From Kaistia granuli DSM 23481 (lineage in GTDB: Bacteria; Pseudomonadota; Alphaproteobacteria; Rhizobiales; Kaistiaceae): DNA of 64,000 nucleotides. The translations under genes and the position numbers were made by a program. The notes below the pieces were generated by a model, which had not been told where the DNA came from, searched no databases, and saw only the letters and a list, made by a program, of their open reading frames with translations. Shown here piece by piece: positions 54,439 to 64,000 of the stretch (the stretch's first letter is position 1; every line of letters begins with the position of its first letter). The DNA lies in NCBI RefSeq assembly GCF_000380505.1, contig NZ_AQYH01000007.1, forward strand, positions 186,001-250,000, given 5' to 3'.

Positions 54439-55937
54439 GATGCGCGCTCCCGGGCCCGGTCGCCGGCCTCCTCGAACGATGACTGGATCACCTTTTCCTC
54501 GGTCAGTTCGCTATGGGCGAGGTCGGCGACGATGCGGCCGTTGCGGAAGACGTAGACGTGGTCGCAATGGCTCAGCTCGTCCATCTCCGTCGTGTACCAA
54601 AGGAAGGTGCGGCCCTTGCCCGCCTCGGCCCGGATCAGGTCGTAGACCTCGAGCTTGGTGCCGATGTCGACGCCGCGCATCGGGTCGTCCATCAGGATGA
54701 TGCGGGCATCGGAGCCGAGCGCCCGGGCAAACAGCACCTTCTGCTGGTTGCCGCCCGAGAGCGACAGGATGTTGTTGTCGAGGTCCGGCGTCCGGATGCC
54801 GATCTTCGCCTGCCAGGCGCGGGCGAGCGCCTGTTCGCGCTCGGCCGACAGCAGCCAGCCGCGCTTGAGACCGGCGAGCGAGCGGATGCCGATGTTCTGC
54901 GCGATCGACCAGAGCGGGAAGATGCCGTCGGTCTGGCGGTCGCCCGCCACGAGCGCGACGGGATCGTCGATTTCGACGCCGGGGCGGCGATGGGTCGAGG
55001 CGCCGTAGATGTCGAGCAGCAGGCGGGTCTGGCCATGGCCGGCAAGGCCGGCGAGGCCGATGATCTCGCCGGCATGGGCGACGAGTTCGGCCGAGCCCTG
55101 CTGGTTGCGCGGCCGGGCCCGCACCTTGACCGGGGTCTGGCCGCGCGTCCGCGCGCGCGTCGCCGTGTCGCCGTCGCGATGACGGGCGCCGCCCATGGTG
55201 CCGACCAGCCGGTCGCGATCGAAGGACGATGCGGTGTCGCTCGCCACGACGCGGCCGTCGCGCATGACGACGACGCGGTCGCAGGTCGACAGGATCTCGC
55301 CCAGGACATGCGAGATCAGGATGGTGCTGATGCCCTGCTGGCGCGCCCGCCCGATAAAGGCGAGCAACTGCCCGGCGGTGTGGGCGTCGAGCGACGAAGT
55401 CGGTTCGTCGAGGATGACCAGCCGCAGCGGCTCGTCGGTGACGGTGAAGGCGCGCGCCACCTCGACCATCTGGCGCTGGCCGATCGCCAGGTCGCCGACG
55501 ACGTCGGAAGGGTCAATGCCGTGGCCGGGAAAGATCTCGTCGAGCTTGGCGCGGATCAACGCCGTTGAGCGCTGTCGCCAGCCCGGCCCCTTGAGGGCTG
55601 CATGGCTGATGCGCGTGTTCTCCGTCACCGTCAGGTTCGGGCAGAGCGACAGCTCCTGGAACACGCAGCGTATGCCGAGTTTTTGCGCCCGCGCGACGGA
55701 GTACGCGGTTTCGAGCGTCCCGCCGATGGCGATCGTGCCGCGGTCGGGCGTGCCGGTTCCGGCCAGGATATGCATCAGCGTCGACTTGCCGGCGCCATTA
55801 TGACCGACCAGCCCGACGCATTCGCCGGCGCCGACGACAAGGTCGACGCCGTCCAGGGCCCGAACGGCGCCGAAATGCCTTTCGACGCCGTCCAGTTTCA
55901 CGATGACAGGGCTACCCTCGGACATTCCAACCCGCAT
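54435..55937 (-). CDS. Sugar ABC importer ATPase, RbsA type
   Basis: A 500-residue double ATPase. First half: GHNGAGKST and [11 protein letters not shown]. Second half: degenerate Walker A region ([14 protein letters not shown]), signature LSGGNQQK and Walker [12 protein letters not shown], where Asp replaces the catalytic Glu. Starts at ATG 55937 or, four codons in, ATG 55925; neither has a strong ribosome site. The repeat element at 55962-56056 separates it from the binding-protein gene. Confidence 0.92.
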   Translation of the reverse strand: MRVGMSEGSPVIVKLDGVERHFGAVRALDGVDLVVGAGECVGLVGHNGAGKSTLMHILAGTGTPDRGTIAIGGTLETAYSVARAQKLGIRCVFQELSLCPNLTVTENTRISHAALKGPGWRQRSTALIRAKLDEIFPGHGIDPSDVVGDLAIGQRQMVEVARAFTVTDEPLRLVILDEPTSSLDAHTAGQLLAFIGRARQQGISTILISHVLGEILSTCDRVVVMRDGRVVASDTASSFDRDRLVGTMGGARHRDGDTATRARTRGQTPVKVRARPRNQQGSAELVAHAGEIIGLAGLAGHGQTRLLLDIYGASTHRRPGVEIDDPVALVAGDRQTDGIFPLWSIAQNIGIRSLAGLKRGWLLSAEREQALARAWQAKIGIRTPDLDNNILSLSGGNQQKVLFARALGSDARIILMDDPMRGVDIGTKLEVYDLIRAEAGKGRTFLWYTTEMDELSHCDHVYVFRNGRIVADLAHSELTEEKVIQSSFEEAGDRARERAS

Positions 55938-55961
55938 TCAACCAGATGGTAGGAGGGCAGC

Positions 55962-56056
55962 TAGGGCCTTTCACCGCTTCATGGAAACGGTGGAAGGCTC
56001 TACCACTTGCCGGGTCGCGTTTCCTTCACGCGAACCGCCTCGCTCGAAAACGGCTC
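55962..56056. repeat. Composite intergenic repeat: hairpin plus mosaic repeat copy 2
   Basis: First part (55962-56002): arms TAGGGCCTTTCACCG and CGGTGGAAGGCTCTA, 13 of 15 pairing, loop 11. Second part (56016-56056), read on the minus strand, is CGTTTTCGAGCGAGGCGG then TTCGCGTGAAGG, an inverted, diverged copy of the element at 29955-30000. Lies between a binding-protein gene and its ATPase gene. Confidence 0.65.
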
Positions 56057-56065
56057 CCGCGCCGG

Positions 56066-57079
56066 CTACTTGATGTTCGCCTTGATGGCTTCGATCGCGT
56101 CGGCCTGGGTGTATTCATGCGTGGCGACGCCGCCCTCGGGGATGTTCGGCAGGGCTGCCTCGAAGTCTTCCTGCGTGAAGGCGAGATACGGCACCAGCAG
56201 GTCGTGCGGGATGTCCGTGCGGCCGTCGAGCACCTGCTGGGCGACCCAGAAGGCGAGCGAGGAGACGCCCGGTGCGATCGAGGCGGACCAGGTCTGGTAG
56301 CCGTCCTTGGCCTTCTGCTCCTTCCACCAGGCGAGCTCGTCCTGGCGGTTGCCGAGGATGATGGTCGGACGCGGCTTGCCGGCGGCGGCGAAGGCCTGCG
56401 CCGCGCCATAGCCGTCACCGCCCTGGTCGACGACGCCGACGATGTCGGGCAGCGAGGGCAGCACGGTGGCGACGGCCTTCTGCGCCGTCGTCTGGTCCCA
56501 GTTGCCGGTGACCGAATTGACGATCTTGAACTGCGGGTTCGCGGCGATGCCTTCGAGGATACCGGCGTGGATCTCCTCGTCGATCGAGGTGCCGGCGAGG
56601 CCGCGGATCTCGAGCAGATTGCCGCCCTTCGGCTGGAACTTCGCCATCTGGGTGACCTGTTCCTTGCCCATCGCCTTGAAGTCGACGACGACGCGATAGG
56701 CGCAGGGCTCGGTGACGATGCCGTCGAAGGAGACGACGACGATGCCGGCGTCGCAGGCCTGCTTGACGGCGCCGTTCAGCGCGTCCGGCGAGCCGGCATT
56801 GATGACGATGGCGTCATAGCCCTGCAGGATCAGGTTCTGGATCTGCGCCGCCTGGGTCGGCACTTCCTGGTCGGCGGTGGTGAACACGTCCGACGCGGCG
56901 ACGATGCCGTCGGCGACGGCCTTCTTGGTGATGATGTCGTAGCTCTTCAGCATCGCCTGCCGCCAGGAATTGCCGGCGTAATTGTTGGAGAAGGCGATCT
57001 TCTTGGCCGACGTATCGGCATGGGCGGCACCGGCCAGCAACAGCAGGGCGAGCGCACCCACTACGGGTGATTTTCTCAT
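56066..57079 (-). CDS. Sugar ABC importer periplasmic binding protein, RbsB type
   Basis: A 337-residue binding protein (Peripla_BP_4) with signal peptide MRKSPVVGALALLLLAGAAHA, mature start DTSAKKIAFSNNYAGNSWRQ, and GYDAIVINAGSPDALN near residue 90. First gene of the RbsB-A-C-C operon. Only a short gap (57080-57224) separates it from the Dpp genes; that gap holds the palindrome TGACCGGTCA near 57153. Confidence 0.94.
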   Translation of the reverse strand: MRKSPVVGALALLLLAGAAHADTSAKKIAFSNNYAGNSWRQAMLKSYDIITKKAVADGIVAASDVFTTADQEVPTQAAQIQNLILQGYDAIVINAGSPDALNGAVKQACDAGIVVVSFDGIVTEPCAYRVVVDFKAMGKEQVTQMAKFQPKGGNLLEIRGLAGTSIDEEIHAGILEGIAANPQFKIVNSVTGNWDQTTAQKAVATVLPSLPDIVGVVDQGGDGYGAAQAFAAAGKPRPTIILGNRQDELAWWKEQKAKDGYQTWSASIAPGVSSLAFWVAQQVLDGRTDIPHDLLVPYLAFTQEDFEAALPNIPEGGVATHEYTQADAIEAIKANIK

Positions 57080-57224
57080 GTCTCAGTCCTCCCAAGAGCC
57101 GGCCGCTTGTCGGGCCTTATGTCCATGGCTCCTATCGGAGGCTGGCATAGCCGGAATGACCGGTCAATCGGATTGCTGAGCCAGGAAAGCCCCGCGCCGC
57201 GCGGCTTTGCCGGGCCGGTGCCGT

Positions 57225-58197
<973 letters not shown>

Positions 58198-58205
<8 letters not shown>

Positions 58206-59196
58206 GCGCCGTCTCCGGGCGGGTGGTGACGGGCGGGGGTTCGGGGTGCCAGCACAGCACGCTGCGGCCGGTGTCCGGATGGGACATCGGCGGTTCGACG
58301 ACGCAGGTGGCGTCGGCGCGCGGGCAGCGCAGGCGGAAGGCGCAGCCGGCCGGCAGATCGGACGGGTCGGGCGGGCTGCCCTCGATGGTATCGAGCCGCT
58401 CCGGCAGGTCGCCGATCGCCGGCGTCGCCCTGAGCAGGCCCGCCGTGTAGGGATGGGCGGGGGCGGCGAACAGGCTCCAGACATCCGCCACTTCGACGAT
58501 CCGGCCGGCATACATGACGGCGACGCGGTCGCAGAGCTCGGCGACGAGGCCGAGATCATGGGTGACGAGGACGATGGCGAGGCCAAGCCGGTCGCGCAGC
58601 TCGATCAGGAGATCGACGATCTGCGCCTGGATGGTGACGTCGAGCGCGGTGGTCGGCTCGTCGGCGACCAGTAGCGACGGGTCGGCGGCGAGGGCCATCG
58701 CGATCATGATGCGCTGGCGCATGCCGCCGGAAAACTGGTGCGGCAGATAGTTCAGCCGCGCCGCTGCATTCGGAATACCGACCAGCTCCAGCAATTCGAG
58801 GATGCGGGCGCGGGCCGCCGGACCCTTGAGGCCGCGATGCCGCGCCAGCACTTCGCCGATCTGGGTGCCGATCGGGAACAGCGGGTCCAGCGAGGTCATG
58901 GCGTCCTGGAACACCATGACGATGTCACGGCCGCGAAGGTCCTCCGCCTCGACGGCGCTGGCCAGCAGCGACTTGCCGCGCCAGCGAATGTCGCCGCTTT
59001 CGACGGCGCCGGGCGAATCCACCACGCCCATCACCGCCTGCATGGTGACGCTCTTGCCGGAGCCGCTCTCGCCGACGACGCCGAGCGTCTCGCCGGGATG
59101 GACCTGCAGCGTCACGCCGCGCACTGCCTGGATGCGGCCGCGTCGCGTCGTGAAGGAGACGACGAGATCGTCGATTTCGAGAAGCGGCGCGCTCAT
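58198..59196 (-). CDS. Dipeptide-type ABC importer ATPase, DppD type
   Basis: A 332-residue ATPase: GESGSGKSV Walker A near residue 40, [14 protein letters not shown]-loop, [11 protein letters not shown] signature, [11 protein letters not shown] Walker B, THDLG switch, and the Cys-containing C-terminal domain. Overlaps both neighbours by a few bases. Confidence 0.94.
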
Positions 59197-60146
59197 GCTT
59201 CGACCTTGCGCTCACGCATCTGGCGGCCGGCGGCCGAACGGGCAAAGCGCTTTTCGCGCTCCTGCGGATCGGCGGTGGTTCTGACCCAGGCGGCGAGCAG
59301 ATTGGCGGACAGGATGGTGAGGGCGATCGCGGCGCCGGGGAAGGTCACCAGCCACCAGGCGCCGAAGATGTGATCCTTGCCGACCGCGATATCGAGGCCC
59401 CAGGAGGTCGCCGGCGGCTGGATGCCCATGCCGAGGAACGAAAGCGCCGCCTCGGCCAGGATGACGCGGGCGAATTCGAGGATCAGCAGCGTTGACAGCG
59501 GCGCGGCAAGGTTGGGCAGGATATGGACGAAGATGATGCGGGGGATCGAGCAGCCGACCAGTTCCGCCGCCTCGACATAGCCCTCGTTGCGGGTCGACTT
59601 GACGATGCCCCGCGTCATGCGCGCATAGACCATCCAGCCGCTGATCGACAGGATGACGACGACGGTCACCGGCGACGAACCCAGCACGGTCAACACCGTC
59701 AGCGCCAGCAGCAGGTCGGGGAACGACAGCTGCGTGTCGACCCAGCTCATGACGAAATTGTCGACCCTGCCGCCGACATAGGCGGCGACGAGGCCGATCG
59801 TCACCCCGAACGAGCCGGCGATGGCGACGACGCAGAGGCCGACGGTCAGCGAGGTGCGGGCGCCGTAGATGATGCGCGACAGCACGTCCCGGCCCAGATT
59901 GTCGGTGCCGAGGATATGCGACCAGCTGCCGCCCTCGAGCCAGAAGGGCGGATCGAGCCGCGCGCGCAACGCCTGCGTCGCCGGATCATGCGGGGCGACG
60001 AGCGGCGCGAAGATGGCCGCGAAAACCAGCAGCAGCAGGAACAGGGTGGAGAGCGCGGCGGGCTTGTCGCGCAGCAATTCGCGCAGCAGCTGCGCCGGAA
60101 CGCTCGGCTTTTTCGCGGGTCTGCCGGTCATGGCGAGATCGGTCAT
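59193..60146 (-). CDS. Dipeptide-type ABC permease, DppC type
   Basis: A 317-residue permease: N-terminal helix near 40, LGTDNLGRDVLSRIIYGAR near 85, and coupling loop EGYVEAAELVGCSIPRIIFVHILPN near 190. Start at ATG 60146, which overlaps the DppB-type stop by 4 bases; the longer frame to 60821 is inside that gene. Confidence 0.94.
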   Translation of the reverse strand: MTDLAMTGRPAKKPSVPAQLLRELLRDKPAALSTLFLLLLVFAAIFAPLVAPHDPATQALRARLDPPFWLEGGSWSHILGTDNLGRDVLSRIIYGARTSLTVGLCVVAIAGSFGVTIGLVAAYVGGRVDNFVMSWVDTQLSFPDLLLALTVLTVLGSSPVTVVVILSISGWMVYARMTRGIVKSTRNEGYVEAAELVGCSIPRIIFVHILPNLAAPLSTLLILEFARVILAEAALSFLGMGIQPPATSWGLDIAVGKDHIFGAWWLVTFPGAAIALTILSANLLAAWVRTTADPQEREKRFARSAAGRQMRERKVEA

Positions 60147-61069
60147 GCGCTGACCCTCGGGTCGATCGCGCGGTGTGCTATGTCGAGGGCGATGTTGATG
60201 CAGACGGCCATGACCGCGACCGTGAAGACGACGGCCTGCAGCAGGATCAGGTCCTGGCGCTCGATCGACTGGATGACGGTGAGGCCGAGGCCGGGCCAGG
60301 CGAAGATCGACTCGACCACGACGACATTGCCGGCGAGCGCGCCGATGATCTCCCAGCCGGAAAGGGTCAGGATCGGCACCGAGGCGTTGCGCAGCGCATG
60401 TACGCCGACGACGCGGATCCGTTTCAGGCCTTTGGCCCGCACCACCTTGATATATTGCCGGTTCAGCTCGTCGATCATGGCGGTGCGCACCACCATGGCG
60501 AGACGGGCGAGCGAGGGCAGGGCCAGCGTGATCGCCGGCAGCACGATATGCGCCGGTGAGCGGGCGCCCGAGGTCGGCAGCCAGCCGAGCTTGACGCCGA
60601 ACAGGATGATCAGGAGCAGGCCGAGCCAAAATTGCGGCATCGACAGGCCGGCCAGGCTGGCAACGACCGTGGTGCGGTCGACGATGCCGTCCGGCCGCAG
60701 CGCCGCGATGATGCCGAGCGGGATCGAGAGCAGGATCGCCGCGCCGATGCCGACGGCGGTCAGCAGGGCCGTCATCGGCAGGCGCTGCAGCACGATCTCC
60801 ATCGCCGGCCGGCGCTGCCACAGACTGTCGCCGAAATTGAAGGTCAGCGTATCGCCTGCGAATTGCAGGAACTGTTCCAGGATCGGGCGGTCGAGGCCGA
60901 GCTGGCCGCGCAGGAGGTCGCGCTGCGCCTCGGTCGCCTCGACTGGCAGCATGACCTGGACGGGGTCGCCGATGATGCGGGTGACGAAGAAGACGATCGT
61001 CATGACGCCGAACACGACGACGACGCCGTGCAGCAGGCGGCGCAGGATGAAATCAGCCACGGGAGACAC
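60143..61069 (-). CDS. Dipeptide-type ABC permease, DppB type
   Basis: A 308-residue permease: FILRRLLHGVVVVFGVMTIVFFVTRIIGDPV at the N-terminus and coupling loop QYIKVVRAKGLKRIRVVGVHALRNA near 195. Start is GTG 61069 or GTG 61060, the latter with GGGGGTG at a better distance. First gene of the minus-strand DppBCDF operon; its binding protein is encoded divergently at 61428. Confidence 0.92.
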   Translation of the reverse strand: MSPVADFILRRLLHGVVVVFGVMTIVFFVTRIIGDPVQVMLPVEATEAQRDLLRGQLGLDRPILEQFLQFAGDTLTFNFGDSLWQRRPAMEIVLQRLPMTALLTAVGIGAAILLSIPLGIIAALRPDGIVDRTTVVASLAGLSMPQFWLGLLLIILFGVKLGWLPTSGARSPAHIVLPAITLALPSLARLAMVVRTAMIDELNRQYIKVVRAKGLKRIRVVGVHALRNASVPILTLSGWEIIGALAGNVVVVESIFAWPGLGLTVIQSIERQDLILLQAVVFTVAVMAVCINIALDIAHRAIDPRVSA

Positions 61070-61427
61070 CCCCGGCGAGGCGGGTCGGCCGGCGTTCGGC
61101 CGCCTCCGGCTTCGGGGATTTCCCGGCTGACGGGGCTGCGCGTCGCGGCCGTTTCGCGCCTGGCGCCTGATTTTCCGGATAGGTCACGCGGGTTCTCCGA
61201 TGGTCGCTCGTTCTAAGCCGCGGCCGACCAAGGGTCATGATACGTCGTTCTACTGTCAGGCTATAGGAGGAATTTTAGTTCCAAGAATCTCGTTTGCGCG
61301 GGAATTGTCTACTTGGAGTAATTTTCTAAGGGGGGCTTGTTTATTAGCATGGATAGACTTCACTCTTCACGTATCGCAAGTGCAACATCGCCTCCGTGTT
61401 AGACAACTCGCTGCTTGGGTGATTTTC
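61070..61427. promoter_or_regulatory. Divergent control region: dppB-type / binding protein
   Basis: About 360 bases; 61230-61420 is clearly AT-richer than the surroundings. TTGTCTA (61305-61311) and TAGACAA (61400-61406) form an inverted pair that could bind the GntR regulator at 63034. A possible 17-residue leader frame runs 61349-61402. No longer gene is credible. Confidence 0.45.
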
Positions 61428-62939
61428 ATGAACTCGTTGCTGGACCTCAGGTCGACTCTCCGGCGCACGGCGCTGGCTTCGGTATCGGCGTTTGGCCTCC
61501 TGATGGCCGCTGCGGCCGGCGCTTCGGCGGCCGAGATCGTCGTGGCGATTGGTGCGGAGCCGACGACGCTCGACCCGCAGGCTCAGGACGATGGCCCGGA
61601 GCGGCTGGTCAACGACAATCTCTACGAGACGCTCTATGTGCGCGACGCCGAGGGCAATCTGAAGCCCGGCCTGGCCGAGGCGCTGCCGAAGCAGATCGAC
61701 CCGCTCACCTGGGAGATCGTGGTCCGCGACGGCGTCAAGTTCCACAATGGCGAGCCGCTCGACGCCAAGGCCGTCGCCTTCAGCCTGAAGCGCATTGTCG
61801 ACCCGGCCCTGAAGTCCGGGCAGTTCTCCTATGTCTCGACGATCAAGGACGCCGTGGCGGTCGATGCCCGTACCGTCCGCGTCACGACCGAAAAGCCCGA
61901 TCCGGCGCTGACCGCGCGCCTTTACTGGCTGAAGATCGTGCCGCCGGCCTATGCCTCGGATCCGAACTTTGCCGCGCATCCGATCGGCTCCGGCCCGTTC
62001 AAGTTCGAGCGCTGGGACCGCGGTGAGGAGGTCGTTCTCAAGGCCAATCCCGATTATTGGGGCGAGAAGCCGAAGGTCGACGAGGTGACATTCCGCTTCA
62101 TTCCGGACGCCAGCACGCGACTGGCCGGACTGATGTCGGGCGAAGTCGACCTGATCAACAATGTGGCGCCGGAATTCGTGCCGCAACTGCCGAAGGTCGC
62201 CAAGGTCGAAGGCCTCGAGCTGCCCTACATCGTCCTCAACGCCCGCGAGGGCTCGCCGATCGCCGACGCGCGCGTTCGCCAGGCGCTGCTCTATGCGATC
62301 AATCGCGAGGAGTTGGCCGAGGGCCTGTTCGAAGGCAATGCCAGCGTCGCCTCCGGCCAGCTGGCCGTGCCAACCGCCTTCGGCTTCAACGATGCGGTCA
62401 AGCCGTATCCGTATGATCCGGAGAAGGCGAAGGCCCTGCTGAAGGAAGCGGGCGCCGAAGGCCTCACGATCAATGTCGTTGGGCCCGGCGGTCGCTTCCT
62501 CAAGGATCGCGACACGGTCGAAGCCGTCGCCGCCTACTGGACGGCGCTCGGCCTCGACGTGAAGGTCCGCATTCCCGAGTGGAGCGACTATCTGGCGACG
62601 ATCTTCAACAAGGATGTCCGCCCCGACATCTACTACTCGTCGAGCGCCAACGAGCTGTTCGACGTCGATCGCGCCATCACCGCCTACTACCACCCGTCGA
62701 GCCCGGGCGCGTCGAATGCCGACGCCGAGCTGGCCGAGTGGATCGACACCGCCCGCTTCGAGACCGATGTCGACAAGCGCAAGGCGCTCTACGCCAAGAT
62801 CACCGAGCGGTCGTTCGACAAGGCCTATGTCAATTCGATCCTGCGGGTTCAGGACATTTACGGCCTGAGCGAGCGCATCGACTGGAAGCCGCGCGTCGAC
62901 GGCAAGCTGTTCATCCAGGATGTCGTCGTCACCGAATAG
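61428..62939 (+). CDS. Dipeptide-type ABC importer binding protein, family 5
   Basis: A 503-residue solute-binding protein of the SBP_bac_5 family. Sec signal TLRRTALASVSAFGLLMAAAAGASA, then EIVVAIGAEPTTLDPQ, VRDGVKFHNGEPLDAKAV and PIGSGPFKFERWDRG, as in DppA-like and glutathione/nickel-type relatives. ATG 61428 directly precedes the signal peptide; an open frame to 61200 is not used. It faces away from the DppBCDF operon that it presumably serves. Confidence 0.93.
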   Translation: MNSLLDLRSTLRRTALASVSAFGLLMAAAAGASAAEIVVAIGAEPTTLDPQAQDDGPERLVNDNLYETLYVRDAEGNLKPGLAEALPKQIDPLTWEIVVRDGVKFHNGEPLDAKAVAFSLKRIVDPALKSGQFSYVSTIKDAVAVDARTVRVTTEKPDPALTARLYWLKIVPPAYASDPNFAAHPIGSGPFKFERWDRGEEVVLKANPDYWGEKPKVDEVTFRFIPDASTRLAGLMSGEVDLINNVAPEFVPQLPKVAKVEGLELPYIVLNAREGSPIADARVRQALLYAINREELAEGLFEGNASVASGQLAVPTAFGFNDAVKPYPYDPEKAKALLKEAGAEGLTINVVGPGGRFLKDRDTVEAVAAYWTALGLDVKVRIPEWSDYLATIFNKDVRPDIYYSSSANELFDVDRAITAYYHPSSPGASNADAELAEWIDTARFETDVDKRKALYAKITERSFDKAYVNSILRVQDIYGLSERIDWKPRVDGKLFIQDVVVTE

Positions 62940-62970
62940 GTGCCGGTTTCTCCATCGGATCCGATAATGC

Positions 62971-63003
62971 AAAAGGCCGGGGCGCATCGCGCTCCGGCCT
63001 TTT
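62971..63003. terminator. Strong bidirectional terminator
   Basis: AAAAGGCCGG pairs with CCGGCCTTTT, with further pairing inside (GGCGC/GCGC), and a T-rich tail TTTTGTTT follows on the plus strand; the minus strand has the matching tail. Serves the binding-protein gene and the opposing GntR gene. Confidence 0.85.
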
Positions 63004-63033
63004 GTTTCTAGGGTCAGACGGATTGTGCCTCCG

Positions 63034-63708
63034 TCAGCGCATGCTTTCGATCAGCTCTTCGGCATCGGCGTCGGCATGCCGGTTTGCCAGCTGGAAGGCC
63101 GCCTCGGCGTCGCCGTTGCAGATGGCGTCGACCAGCGGCGCATGCAGCTCGATGATGTCGTGCGGATCGCTGTAGAAGCGGTCGGTCAGTCGCAGGAACA
63201 TGCGGGTCTGGCCTTCGAGCCGGTTATAGATCTCCATCAGCCGGCGATGGCCCGAGATCTCGATCACAGTGCGGTGGAACTCGAAATCGAGCTCGACCAG
63301 CTTGGCCCGGTTGCCGGCCTCGGCAGCGGTGCGCATCGATTGCAGCAGCGCTTCCAGGGCCTTGCGTCCGCTATCGTCGATCCGTTTGGCGGCGAGGCGG
63401 GCGCCGAGCGATTCCAGCGCCTCGCGCAGCATCGAGATTTCGTAGACGTCGGCCTTTTCGACCGTAATGACGAAATTGCCGCGCCGCGGGCGGTATTCGA
63501 CCAGTCCTTCGGCCTGCAGGAATTTCAGCGCGGCGCGGATGGTGCCCTGGCTGACGTTGAAGCGGTTGGCGAGATCCAGCTCGATCAGGCGGGCTCCGGG
63601 GCTGAGTTCGCCGTCGAGAATGGCCGCGCGCAGCGCTTCGCCGATCTCGGATTCGAGGCTCGCATGGGTGTCGCCGGAAACCAGCTTCTTGCTCTGGCGC
63701 GCCATCAT
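63034..63708 (-). CDS. GntR-family regulator, FCD subfamily
   Basis: A 224-residue regulator: winged HTH ELDLANRFNVSQGTIRAALKFLQAEGLVEYRPRRG (about residues 43-77) and FCD domain with DFEFHRTVIEISGHRRL near 140 and HAPLVDAICNGD near 190. Starts ATGATG (63708/63705) with GGGAGG upstream. Convergent with the binding-protein gene, it likely controls the Dpp-type importer. Confidence 0.92.
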   Translation of the reverse strand: MMARQSKKLVSGDTHASLESEIGEALRAAILDGELSPGARLIELDLANRFNVSQGTIRAALKFLQAEGLVEYRPRRGNFVITVEKADVYEISMLREALESLGARLAAKRIDDSGRKALEALLQSMRTAAEAGNRAKLVELDFEFHRTVIEISGHRRLMEIYNRLEGQTRMFLRLTDRFYSDPHDIIELHAPLVDAICNGDAEAAFQLANRHADADAEELIESMR

Positions 63709-64000
63709 AGACGACCTCCCGTCTTGCAGCGACGAGCGCTGGGTCGGCCGACCGTTATGCGGGCGCGAACGGCCGGAAACCGCTCCTGAGCGTCTGTCGG
63801 CGAGCCCGGGCCACCGCCCGCATCCCGCCGCATCGCCTGCCTTACCCCATGCCGGTTCCTCATGCGCCCAAGCCCGCTTCCAATGCTCATTCTGCCTGTC
63901 AGGCGTTGAAAACTAACAATAAACGATATTCCCACCACGACTAGGCCGGGAATTCTCTCGTCCCGCATCTTGAGCGCGATCGGCGATGCGCAGGGGCGGC
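63709..64000. other. Region upstream of the GntR gene; nothing identified
   Basis: An AT-richer patch near 63900-63935 may hold the GntR promoter on the minus strand. No gene that I can support reaches the window end. Confidence 0.4.

Noticed and set aside
57148-57162. TGACCGGTCA palindrome as a third copy of the amidase operator
   Set aside because: Lacks the two central T bases, so the half-site spacing differs; probably unrelated.

Overview
The window is GC-rich (roughly 65%), gene-dense chromosomal or megaplasmid DNA. Alphaproteobacterial-type protein families, many solute importers each with its own regulator, and a short mosaic intergenic repeat of a kind I associate with Rhizobiales (Hyphomicrobiales) point to a soil- or plant-associated member of that order. 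That assignment rests on gene content only; no rRNA or marker gene is present. I saw no tRNA, CRISPR array, phage or insertion sequence.

Layout. (1) 1-3232: tail of an RbsA-type sugar ATPase, two RbsC-type permeases and an Est30-like carboxylesterase. (2) 3287-8762, minus: an oligopeptide-type ABC importer (Tat-exported binding protein, two permeases, fused double ATPase with a degenerate first half). (3) 9143-16874, plus: a DeoR-type regulator, small and large subunits of an N,N-dimethylformamidase-like iron amidohydrolase, a GlpA-like flavoprotein with a BFD [2Fe-2S] module, a second flavoprotein and a glycerol-kinase-like FGGY kinase. A shared 14-bp palindrome precedes both (2) and the amidase operon, so (2) and (3) look like one uptake-and-degradation unit. 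A DsbA-like protein follows. (4) 17768-23456: a diffusible-signal-factor (DSF) quorum-sensing locus, with a REC-PAS-GGDEF-EAL regulator and an RpfC-like hybrid kinase in one operon, convergent with an RpfF-like DSF synthase.

(5) 24115-26900: sugar isomerase, RpiR regulator and ribokinase. (6) 26928-36400: a minus-strand operon of about 9 kb (two TIM-barrel isomerase/epimerases, Gfo/Idh/MocA dehydrogenase, RbsABC importer, UxaA-type dehydratase, FucU mutarotase) opposite a GntR regulator. (7) 37148-40185: a decayed SDR gene, a cupin, and a DUF2950/DUF3300 pair. (8) 40490-46593: LacI regulator, MalEFG-type importer, cysteine-free MDR dehydrogenase and hydroxypyruvate-isomerase-like protein, with a perfect 20-bp palindrome as likely operator. 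(9) 46851-49512: MipA/OmpV porin-like protein, VOC protein and another Gfo/Idh/MocA enzyme. (10) 49619-57079, minus: a COG2984/4120/1101-type importer and an RbsB-A-C-C sugar importer. (11) 57225-63708: DppBCDF-type importer with a divergent binding protein, and a GntR regulator.

Overall, seven ABC importers (one partial) sit in 64 kb next to dehydrogenases, isomerases and kinases: a catabolic accessory region. The parts most worth a second look are the DSF system with an unusual output protein and the amidase/glycerol-type catabolic operon.
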